Positions 13,001 to 23,000 of a DNA stretch of 64,000 bases are shown piece by piece; within the stretch, counting starts at the first letter, position 1, and the number at the start of each line of letters is the position of its first letter. This stretch comes from Cyanophora paradoxa (lineage: Eukaryota; Glaucocystophyceae; Cyanophorales; Cyanophoraceae). The position numbers and the translations under genes are program-made. The DNA is taken from contig QPMI01000066.1 in NCBI GenBank assembly GCA_004431415.1, positions 434,001-498,000 on the forward strand, given 5' to 3'. The notes below the pieces were generated by a model. It ran no database searches and was not told the origin of the DNA. It was given only the letters and a program-made list of their open reading frames with translations.

Positions 13001-13448
13001 GCCGCCCGCGTCCGCGTGCGCCCAGTGCACGTCCACGCGGGCGCTGTTCGCCCCCGCCTCCCGCATCGCGAGCAGGTCCCACTCGACCTTTGCGTTCGAA
13101 TCGACATCGGCGGCCCGGCTCGGCCCGGCCCGCGGCCGCCGATCGGGCGGGGCGAGGCGCAGCGCGGCCGCACCTGCGTTGCGGTCGGGTGCTCGCCCTC
13201 CTCCCACGCCCACGCGCGGTACGCTGCGCAGCGGGCGCGGCGCGTCAGACCACCTCACCCTCCGAGCGCTCCGAGCGCCCCGGCGCACCGAATCCGCGCC
13301 CCAGCCACGGTTCTGCGGCATCGGGATCGTACAGGTAGCCATCCTTCAGCGTCAGCAAGCCTCCTGCGGCTCCCTGCAAGGCAGCGAGGCCGGCGAGCAG
13401 CAGCAGCGCCACCACCGCCCGCCGGCCGCCTCCCGCACGCTCGCGCAT
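6985..13448 (-). CDS. Secreted clan GH-A glycoside hydrolase, GH42-like, with trimerisation-like domain
   Basis: The ATG at 13448 opens a signal peptide (RRAVVALLLLAGLAALQGAA). An in-frame ATG at 13478 is an alternative. Successive exons read as a (beta/alpha)8 barrel: WDLLAMREAGANSARVDVHW, DAARRYGVRVIAVLRVDRP, then YEPAARAAFAEWLRARYG and ALAARWGVGHASFEAAAD, which match the GH42 'aFr.WL..rYg...LN..WG' segment. Next come LPVLVSEIGYPG (candidate nucleophile Glu) and GAYVLHWSDRRW. Exons near 11050-10800 (DFAILVP, SLGLFAALGHLGM, ISSEELRAGAWRGVPLLVLP) resemble a beta-galactosidase trimerisation domain. Further exons down to about 7000 look like beta-sandwich modules. The usual acid/base position (NE.G) appears as GSHLGY, so activity is uncertain. 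The 3' boundary is not seen; the gene may continue to 1026. Confidence 0.55.
7756..7780. repeat. Poly-G tract, 25 G
   Basis: An uninterrupted run of 25 G on the plus strand (poly-C on the coding strand) inside an intron of the GH-A-like gene. A similar 17-G run lies at 11662-11678. Confidence 0.9.
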
Positions 13449-14073
13449 CTCTAAGCTAGCTGCAGACTCTTGCGACAAAGGCTCCCATCGCTGCTGATGA
13501 TCTTCGCGGCGCTCGGCAGGCTTCGGCTAGCTGGCTGTGGCTCACAAGCGCTGCAGCAGACGGTCCAGCTCCTAAAGCTGCAGCCTACAGCTGCAGAGCT
13601 TTAAATTTGTATCGATCGAGAAGAAGACGCGGCTCGAGGCCTGTCCCCGTACCCCTATCGATACCGGCTTGAGCTTGAGCTAGCCTTCTAGCGGCTAGCT
13701 GGCTCCTCAATGCTCGAGCTCTCGCCGCCGGCGCCCGGCGCGGCGCGGCCCGACGTCGACGTCGACGTCGACCGCCGGCGCCGGACCGCACGAGCCCGCG
13801 GCCGGCTGCCGGGCGCGCGCCGGGCGCGTCGCGATCGGCGCGCGCGAGCATCTTCGCTAGCGCTAATATAAGCTATAAGCTAGCCGGGCGGAGAGGGGCA
13901 GGCCCTATAGCCGCAGCGCCCGGCTCCTCCCCCATCCTGAACTTCCACTCCGGATCCTCTCGATCGCCGCGCGAGCTCCTCTCCTCTAGATCCAGATCTC
14001 CCTGTCCTCGCCTTGATAAACAATTTCCTCTCCTGCCGCGCGCGCGCACAGCTGCAGGCGCCCCCGCGAATAT
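13449..14073. other. Intergenic spacer between divergent genes
   Basis: This separates the glycosidase-like start at 13448 (-) from the F-box start at 14074 (+), so it should contain both promoters. It includes (GTCGAC)n near 13755 and many self-complementary hexamers. An 88-codon minus frame at 13585-13851 is Arg/Ala-rich with no recognisable domain and is not called. Confidence 0.5.
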
Positions 14074-15826
14074 ATGGTGCGCCGTCTATATATCGGTATT
14101 TCTAGATCTGCATCACCGATGCGGACCGCTGATGCCATGACGCCTGCGAAATCCGATTTTCGCAGCCGGAGACACGATCGAGGGCCAAGCGCCGCGGCGT
14201 CAGTGGCCCCAATGCCGCGGCGTCAGTGGCCCCAACGCCGAAGCGGAAATACGGGCGTCGCGGCGAAGCAGAAGGTGCACGTGCGCGTCGATCGCCGCGA
14301 GCTTCTGCAATCGCCGATCGCGAGCGCTTTTTTGCAGCGAGTGCGCTCTCGCTGGAAACGCTGCCGGACGACGTTCTCTGGAAAGTGCTCGAGCACCTCG
14401 GAGCAGCGGACGCCTTCGACTCGCTGGCGGGCGCGAGCCGCCGTCTGCGAGACCTCGTCTATGGCCACGGCACTTGGAGCTCGCTTTCGCTGCCGTGGCC
14501 CTACTTCCGCAAGCACCTCGCGTCATTGCGGCACGTGGAGGAAAAAAAGTGGCCGATCGTCAGCCCGCAACGAATTCTGGAGGCCTGGGCGGCCCGGGTG
14601 GAGAAGGGCGGCGTGAAGGTGCGCTCGCTCAGGCGTCGGATCCGGACGCGAAAAGCTTAAGCGTTCCATGACTTCACTGCAGGCGCGGTCCTTTCAGTTG
14701 GACACGACGATCGATTGGGACGACGTCGACAGGGACCGGTACGTACTATGGCTCGGCGGACACGGCGGCGCTCTGGAGGAGAGGTATACGTACGGGGCGC
14801 ATCTGGACGCGATGTGCGACGTCGAGACGCCGCACCGGTACCCGCAGTGCAATTACGGCGGCTCCGAGTTCTGGGGCCGGGTTTTCCCCTTCCTCCGCTT
14901 CCTTCGCCACATGGGCCCCGATCTGCAAAGCATCTCCATCACCCACGGCGGCGTGCGCCCATTGATACGACTGTCTGCGCGAATTTGAATCGATCAATAT
15001 CGCAATTTTGCTTATTCCCGTTTCGAATTCGTGCATCAGATCTCGCCGCCGTACGGTCTCTCTCCGGCCATGAATGCCGACTGGCGGCCAGACGGTGGTC
15101 CAGACTACGACTACATGATGCTCTGGCAGGCGGAGGAAAAGGCAAGCTGGGAGCCCTTATATAAAGCCTTTCCTTGACCGATACGGTGCAGGCTCTGATG
15201 GGCAGGATATACGTGGCTGCGCTCCTGGCACAGCTCGCGCCTCTCGGCTCCACCCTTCAGAGTTTCTCGATCCGCCTCTGCTCCGAGCCGCCTCGCGCCG
15301 GTGCGACACCATAAAAACTCTCGACACCTTTCGCCGTTTTTCCTGGCTGAGCTGGGCGCGGCGCATGCAGTCAAAAGCTATCCCATTCGAGGGAGTTCGT
15401 GTGCTTTATATATTCGCGAAATCGCGCAATCGTCGTCACATTTCGCGCATGCGCAGTCCAGTCCTGCAGGGGCCCTTGGCGAGAGCTGGAGCCGGCCCTC
15501 GCCCCCTTCTCCGCCCTCCGCCGCCTCCACATTTACGCCGTGCACCTCCTCGAAGACGAGGAGCTGCGCACCGTCGGCGCCGCGCTGCCGTCCCTCCGCG
15601 AGCTTGGCACCTGGTGCGCAGGGGACGAGAAGAGGGGCGCAGTCGACCCCGCGGCGCGCCTCGCCCGCCTTCAGGAGCTCATCCCAAGCCTTGAAGCGGT
15701 ACCTAGAAGTTTTCGAATTCCGGACTAGGTTATAAATAAATTATCATCCGCTGATCGATCCTGCAGGCCCCCATCAGCAAGATCAAAGAAAACGCGTACC
15801 GGGATCCGGACGACGTGGACTACTAG
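14074..15826 (+). CDS. F-box protein with LRR-like exons
   Basis: F-box proteins are substrate receptors of SCF ubiquitin ligases. The exon at about 14166-14619 contains SLETLPDDVLWKVLEHLGAA followed by DAFDSLAGASRRLRDL, a clear F-box. Its frame has no ATG; an ATG at 14074-14076 followed at once by GTGCGC, with a CAG acceptor at 14165, would give an ATG-only first coding exon in phase 0. Later exons read ARSFQLDTTIDWDDVD, LGSTLQSFSIRLC and LAPFSALRRLHIYAVHLL, which look like degenerate leucine-rich repeats. One intron seems to be GC-AG (AAG|GCAAGC near 15141). The last exon ends ENAYRDPDDVDY with TAG at 15824-15826, inside a dispersed repeat. Confidence 0.7.
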
Positions 15827-16060
15827 GCTCGAACCCGGTGGCTCCTATACACCGCGGCCCCTTACACAGACTGTGACACCGGGGCAGGCCGAGGCTTATA
15901 GCAAAAGGCCTATAGCTAGGACCCCCGTTTTACTATTTGTTTTTGCAAGAGTGATACCCCCGTTTTACTAGTGATACACTAACTCGAAATGCCCGCCCTC
16001 CCGACTACTAGACTCGAACCCAAGGGTCCCTTATACAGACTGCGACCCCCCCGACTGTGA
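15818..16060 (-). repeat. Two copies of a ~60 bp repeat with tRNA B-box-like core
   Basis: On the plus strand both copies start GACTACTAG(G/A)CTCGAACCC and end with CAGACTG(T/C)GAC. They lie at 15818-15880 and 16002-16060. On the minus strand the core reads GGGTTCGAG(C/T)C, close to an RNA polymerase III B box. The T-stem does not pair, so these are not tRNAs; a tRNA-derived SINE fragment is possible. The first copy overlaps the F-box stop codon. Confidence 0.55.
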
Positions 16061-16292
16061 GATTAATTATAAAATTATGAGGCCGTTCGACGAAAGCCCG
16101 CCTCCTCCAGGTCCCGCCCTTCCCCCTCAGATGAAAAATTACTGAAATATCCGATGATCCCTTGAAAGCACTGTACATACAGCAGTTGAAAGGAGCAAGC
16201 GAGTCCCCGGGGCCGGCCCTTCGAATTCTGACTCGGCGCTCTACGCGCAGGAGATCTAGATCGCAAAGGAGCCGCACGGTCGGGGAAGAATT

Positions 16293-16503
16293 CTATGTCT
16301 ATGTCAAATTTGCATGAATTTCTGCATGTGACCCCCCATTTACTGATGACATTACGAACGAAATTCACACTCTGTCAATGGGGCGGAGGAGCAGCGCCGC
16401 ACCTCGGAAGAGGACGACCTCCGCGGCCTTTGTTCTATGTCAAATTTGCATGAATTTCTGCATGTGCATCTGAATTTCTTTCGTAGTGTCATCAGTAAAT
16501 GGG
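16293..16503. repeat. Nested direct and inverted repeats
   Basis: The direct repeat TCTATGTCAAATTTGCATGA, continuing ATTTCTGCATGTG, lies at about 16295 and 16434. An inverted pair, TTTACTGATGACATTACGAA near 16337 and its near-complement TAGTGTCATCAGTAAATGGG near 16484, brackets about 120 bp. The arrangement resembles a small hairpin or MITE-like element, but no target-site duplication was identified. Confidence 0.65.
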
Positions 16504-16835
16504 AGGTCATGAACTGATTCACGGAGTCGCGTACATTCAAAGAGACTCTGAGATGAAATTGAATTAAATAGGCACAAGAAAGCCTAACGTTGGCAGGCTC
16601 TTAGATCTGCTGCTGCAACACAACGCGTACGAGCAATATTTAAAGCTAATCAAGACTGTACAGTGGCGTGGTTCAAACCCAAAACTGCGGGGAACACACT
16701 GGAGACGGGCTGACTGATCATCGGATGTAAAAACGAAATACATGTATGCGAGCGGCCGTTTCTAGAGGCCGCTGACCGTCGGACTATTGAAAGCCGACAA
16801 AATAATCATCGAATAGCACGAAGTACATGTAGATT

Positions 16836-16859
16836 GGGGGGGGGGGGGGGGGGGGGGGG
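16836..16859. repeat. Poly-G tract, 24 G
   Basis: An uninterrupted run of 24 G in the spacer downstream of the TMC-like gene. Confidence 0.9.
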
Positions 16860-17012
16860 AAGAGCGCACAACATGTACGTGTACAACTACAGGCCGCTGA
16901 CTAAAGCTAGTGACAGCCGACAAAAATAATTGAGCGGTGAAATCTACCTGCACTGCGGCAGAACAATTCAGCTGCAGAAACACGGATGGCTGGAGCTGTC
17001 GCTACTACTAGG

Positions 17013-20000
17013 CTAGTCGGCGATGGACATGGAGTTGGAGGTCCTGAAGAACTTGCGGAGGTCGGCGAGGGTCGGCAGCATCTCCTTCGGGAGCATGCGG
17101 AGGAGCTCCGTCGAGCGCCCGCACTCCTCCGTCAGCTGCAGGATGCTGCGCCGCGGCCGCGCATAAGTACAATATGATGTAATCGCAGGAGCGAAGCATT
17201 AGCTATATAAAGATAGTGTGTGGATTAGCTGTAGCGGTCTGCGCGCGCGCGCATGTGTGTGTGCTTATGATAGTATAATCGCAAGAGCAATATTAGCTAT
17301 ATAAAGCAGACTAAATAGCTTTATAGCTATATAAAGCGGACCGATTAGCTATATAAAGAGGACTCGGCGTTCTTAAGCTCACATGGGGCGGAAGACAAAT
17401 GCGTAGACGGCGGCGAGTGCGGCGAGCTGGGCGGCGAGGACGGCGGCGGCGACGATGAGGGCGCGGGTCAGGTCCTCCGCCGCCGCCGCCAGGTACATGT
17501 TCTGGCTCTGCTGCAGCCCCTCGTCCATGTAGTTGCTGCGCGCGGGGCGAAGTTTGGCTCTTGGAGTTCGGAAGGCGGCGAGAAATATATATGTGTTCCC
17601 GACCTGTGGAGGTCGTAGAGGAGGAGCATCGGATCGGACGCCGGCTGGATCGACGACTTGGATCTGGAAAGAGAGAATAGAATAGGTCGGCGAGCGCGAA
17701 GCTAAGCTAGAACGGATCTTAAGTGGGGGGCGCACGACCCGAACTTGGAGGGGCCCATCTTCTTCCCGCTGGTCTTGTACAGCGGGTGCGGCGTCGGGTC
17801 GGAGAAGAAGGGCGCCGCCGTGTTGATCTCTCCGCTGCACAAAGGTTTCAGATATATATATAAGAAGAAGACAGCTTTTGCTGAACGACCATCTTGCTGT
17901 AATATTGCTATATGCTTTTATAAGAAGACAGCATATTATAAGAAGACAGCTTTAATGGCCCACGCACTCGGAAGAAGCTGTTATATGCTTATACGCTTTT
18001 ATAAGAAGACAGCATATTATAAGAAGATAGCTATGCGGAACAAATTAAATATTCCGCGCACTCGTCGGTGAAGCCCTCGTTCTCCTTGAGGCTTTTGCTA
18101 AACGACCATCTTGCTATAATATTGCTATATGCTTTGCTATATTATAAGACGGCAGCATATTATAAGAAGACATCATATTGTAAGAAGACAGCTTTAATGG
18201 CCCGCGCACTCGTCGGTGAAGCCCTCGTTCTCCTTGACCATCTTGCGGGCGGTCGCCACGTACTGCTGGACGCAGAAGTCCAGCCCTTGCATCACGAACG
18301 TCTTCAGGTAGCCGACCTGTGTACGGGCGTGGGCGTAGGTGTTCCGCAGCTCAGACTTGGCCGAGATCGAAAGGGATATATAGTACAAATTTATTATAAG
18401 TTTCGGGTTTCGCGGACCGTCGCGTCGTCGCACTTGCCGTCGAGTCGGAGGCACCCCGGTTCGTACAGCAGGCTCTGCTGGTCCTTCTTCCTGCTCACGG
18501 TCACGATCACGGGACTTTTAATTATCGATATCTAATGGAAAACAGCGCGGCCCATCGGAAGACGAAACAGATTTTTCGCACCCTGAGTACTGGCTTACGA
18601 GGCCGACGCTCTCGTTGCCGTACTTGAGGCCTACGTGCGCCAGGTGCAGGTCCTGATTCAAAAAGTTAGAAAAGCACCAAAATTAAAGAAGAGAACGCTG
18701 TGATCAGAAAAAGTTCTTAAAGCGCACGCTGATTCGGGCGACAGTGCGCATGATGGACTCGGCCTTGGAGAAGCCCTGCACGGATCGCGAAAATCAATAA
18801 ATTCGAACGATATGGGATCATGATCAATCACGCAGAGCGAGCGGACCGTGGCGCCGTCGTCGATGTAGGCCTCCCGCCCGATGTACGCGAGCTCGCGCGC
18901 GAAGTAGCGCCGGTTGCCGGCGAAGCGGATGACGGTGGAGGCCGAGGAGGCGCCCTGGATCCGATGATCCGTGGCGCACGTTTCAGTTAGAATTCGCCCA
19001 AGCGATCGATATGCAATATTAGAAATTGGTTTTTGAGAGACTACGGTGGGTTGGTTGTAATATAGGTGGTTCTACGTATATATATACGTGGGTAGTAATA
19101 TACGAATCACAAATCGAAGAGATAGCAGACGTCGACAATCGCAAGACACGCAATCATATAAGAAACCGATTTTGGTTTAATTCTCGGCACCTGGACAAGG
19201 ATGCATGTGATTATGTATGCGGTGGTCATGAGGAGCGCCAGAGAGATGAACGCCGCCATGTAGCGGTTGCGCATTCGGACCTAGAGCATTTGACGGTTAA
19301 CGTTACAGCGCGTTCGCAAGTAAACATAGATGGATGTATACAGAACGCGCTCACAAATATCGAGTTGGTCTTCTCCTTCTTCTTCGAGTGCTCATGATCA
19401 AGCTTAGGGCTGTCCTCCTTCATGGCCGACGCTTCAGCGCCCGGGAGCGGTTCGGATGACTGCTTTGCCTTGGCCGTCTCTGCCTTGGGGCTCGGCGGAG
19501 CGATGCCGGCGAGGGCCAGCGACAGATTCGAGGCGGCCGCCGAGCGCCGTCCGTGGGCCTCGAGTTCAGTATCGCGCGTCGAGGTTGGGGCGGGCGCCAC
19601 TTGCGCGCCGGCCGAGCCCTCGCTGCTGCTCCCGTCGTGCATGAAGCGCGGCTTGGAATGGACGTGCTTAAGCTTGTCGTGCGACTTGCGCGCGCTGGCG
19701 TTGGCGTCGCCGGACTTTCGGTGAAACGAGACGCGGTCGCGCTCCTGCCTGCGGCCCAGCGACAGGGAGCCTCGCCACCCACCGGGAGACCAGTTCGTGC
19801 ACGACGCGTCGGACCCCGCGCGCTGCCGGATGATGGAGCACCCAGGCGCCGGCGCCGGCGCAGGCGCAGGCGCCCCAGCGCCCTCCACTCCAGAGCCGGC
19901 GGCGGGCTGCAGCAGGCGGTGGTCGACATCCACGGCGCCTGGAGGGGCCAGCATGATTTCGTAGTCACAGTCGGATCCCTTGTCCACGTGACAGGAAGCG

Positions 20001-23000
20001 TCGCCGTCCCGAGCGACAGGAAGCACCGCCTCCTCGGGCGCTGGAAGTGTTGGAGGGGTGCGTTTCGGCTTCAGCGCGTGCACCGAATCGAACCGATCGG
20101 TGTCCGCCGTCACGAGCGCCTCGGCGGAGCGCATGCTCGACTGCGAGAAGATGGCTGCCGGCTTCTCGGAGCGCGAGCCTTGCCCGTTGGACGAAGACTG
20201 CGAGTCGTCGGAGCCCATTGTCAGCGGCACCGGTTCAGCGAAGTCTCTCTCCGATTTTCCCTCGCGGGTCAGCGCTGGAGCCGCATGCACAGCTGCCTGT
20301 GGGGCGGCTGGCGCTTGCTCCGGCCATCGGCTTGCAATTGGACCCACCGCCTCGGACATTGCGACCGACTGCAGATCGCTCGAGCTCACGACGTGCGCAC
20401 GCGCCGCCGGATCCTGCAGAACGGCCCACGCCGCAACGGACTTCGAGTTCTGTGACGAGACCGCAGCTGCAGCTGCCGACGTGACGGCTGTCCTGGTACC
20501 GTCCGCCTCGGCTGCCGGTGCCTGCTTCTTTTGAAGGTGCATGCGTTGCGTCTCCAGAGACTGCACCGCGTCTGCACTGAAGGTCAGCTAACGGCCGCGG
20601 AGACGAACATGACCATGGCCACGATGCCATTAATATTGAGGAACGCAAACCTCGTGCGATGGCGGCGGCGAAGGCGTCCGAAGACCGGCGGCGGTTGCGG
20701 CGCCCGAAGCCTTCCAGGTGCACGCCGGCTTTCTTTGCCTTTGGCGACCCGCCGACGCCGGCGCCGCCGCCCGAAAGCTTAAGCAGGTTGCCGAGGCGGT
20801 CGTGTCCGCTCCTCTCCGTGTCGGGCGCCTCTAGCTCGTCGGACGAGTTGGCGCCGTCCTCGCGGCTCTTCCCGTCCCGCTCGCCCGAGCTCTGGCCCTG
20901 GTCGACGTCGTCCTTGACCCGCTCCGTCGTTTCCTCCGAGGACGACGAGTCCTCCTCGCCCGGCCCCCTCTGCGCCGACGCTAAGAAGAAGCGGAGCAAA
21001 GCTTATGTGCGCGTGCGCGCGCGCACCATCTTGGCGTAGTAGCGCGCGATCTTGCGCAGGGCCTTGCGGGGGATGAGACCGATGATGTCCGACACCCCCG
21101 TCTTCGTCCTTTGCACGCGCAGGATCGACGGTTGCAGCTGACAGCGGAGGATAACGTCAAGACATGCGGATACGTTTTAAAAGCGAAAGACGCGGAATTC
21201 CAAGGGTCGCACCACGCAGAGGACGAGGAGTGTCATAGTGCCGAGCGTCGCTCCCAGCACGGCGCCGAGCAGCCCGAAGGACATCGTCCGGTCCTGCTTA
21301 ATCTGCGCCGAGATGTTACAATAGAGCTTATATTACAGCCGTTGAGCACGCGCACCTCATCCTCATAGATCAGAACCCCGCGGAGGACAGCGTCTGTCAG
21401 TGCGCGGGGCCCGTTGTCCTGCATAAACCTGCGCGCAAAAATAGGTATGGAGTGATAAAGAGGGGCGCCTGGATTTTAACGGACCGGAACGAGTCCACCG
21501 TCGGGGCCTTGAGAGCCGCCGCCATTGTGAGAGTGGAAAACTCCTGCGACAAACAACCCCGGACTTCAGCTAACGCTCGGAAACGCCTTCCCGCACAACG
21601 ACGCGAACGACGCACGGAGGCGCGCGAGACGAACTCGGATCCGAGGTCCCACAGGCCCGTCGAGGAGCGCATGCGCGTGGGCGACGCCGAAGACCCGCTG
21701 GCGCCGAGGTACCGCACGAACGGGATCTCCTGCGCGTTCCACAGCCTCTGTGCGCGGGCCGCGCACGCCATGTCGGTCAGCTACGAATCCGAGAAACGAG
21801 GCCTTCAGATCTACACGATCGGAAACGGACGGACCAAAACGCTTTTGGCGGACGAGGCCTTGTATTCGGGACCCCCGAAGTACATTGCGGCGTGGGTGTC
21901 GTGGAATTGGCTCGCCCGGACTTTCAGGCGACCGATCTGAACGAGAACTCGAGACTCAGCTAGAGTGCGCGCAATGCGAAAAGCAACAGGAAACGGGAGC
22001 TCGCCTGGTACGAGTAGATGTCGGAGTTGTTGACGAGGGCCGCCAGATGGGCGGTGCGCGAGTGGTCCGTCACGCTGCGTCAGAACACGCTCGCGTGAAT
22101 TGGAGAGAAAAGAGCAGGACCGGAGCCGCGAGGCGCCGTAACATTAATCGTGAGCGAACCTGACGATGTAGCGGGCCTGAGACGACATCGCGGTGATGAG
22201 ATAAAGGCCTGAGGAGAGAGCCGGTGAGATCGATGCCATTATAATAATTATCCAGATCTAGAGGGTCTTCTTCTATGAAACAGCGAACCGTTCTGGATGC
22301 TGTCGAGGAAGATTCGGTTGATAACGTAGAAGGCCGTGACAAGCGCAGCCAGCACGCCCAGCCCGATGAAGACACTGCGCCGTCAAACGTTATCAGCTCG
22401 AACGGAAAACGCAAGCTTGTCATTCAAGCGTCTAGCTTCCCGCACCCGTCATTCAAGCTTATTCCAAGCTTATCGTGAAATTCAAGCTTATCGTTAATTA
22501 ATCAAGCGTCTAGCTTTGAATTCCCGCACCCGATCTGGAGTCGCTTCACGGCTCGAAGCTGCCCCTCGTTGTTGAGGATCTGCTCGTAGCTCGAGCCGGC
22601 GGTCTTCTTCTTCTTCTTCGCGGTGACGCGGCTCGAGATGTGCTGCGCCACGTGCCCCTCGTCCCCGTTTATGGTGCTCCCGCCGTCGCTGCTCGTCGCT
22701 TCCACCTGCGATGAACATGCGTTGAATAATGTTCTATAAGGCTTATGTAGCCATGCTAAGAACGTTAACTGAGACAGCTTTTACCTCGCTGGCGTCGCCC
22801 TCGATGGTCGACCCGTCCTGCGGGTCGGAGCGCAGCTTCGCCTCCTTCTCCTCGATTTCATCCGCCTTGACGTTGAGCGCGGCGGCCTGCGCGCATACGG
22901 CCGCCGTTGTGAGCGGGATCTAGCGCGGTCTCTTGATATAAAAATCCGTTTTGTAATCGGCACCTTCTCGGGATCGTTGAGGACGGAGCGGACAAAGTCG

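Larger units (their letters stand above)
15827..17012. other. Repeat-rich intergenic region between convergent genes
   Basis: This holds the second B-box repeat copy, two copies of ACCCCCGTTTTACTA (about 15921 and 15957), an inverted repeat at 16293-16503, and a 24-G run. No coding exon is supported. The F-box and TMC-like genes converge here, so both 3' ends fall in it. Confidence 0.55.

Noticed and set aside
14226-14660. F-box protein starting at 14226
   Set aside because: The codon there is GTG, not ATG; splicing from the ATG at 14074 explains the frame better in a eukaryote.
15818-15880. Possible tRNA gene suggested by a GGGTTCGAGCC box
   Set aside because: The T-stem does not pair around the loop and no A box, D arm or acceptor stem is apparent; it fits a tRNA-derived repeat better.
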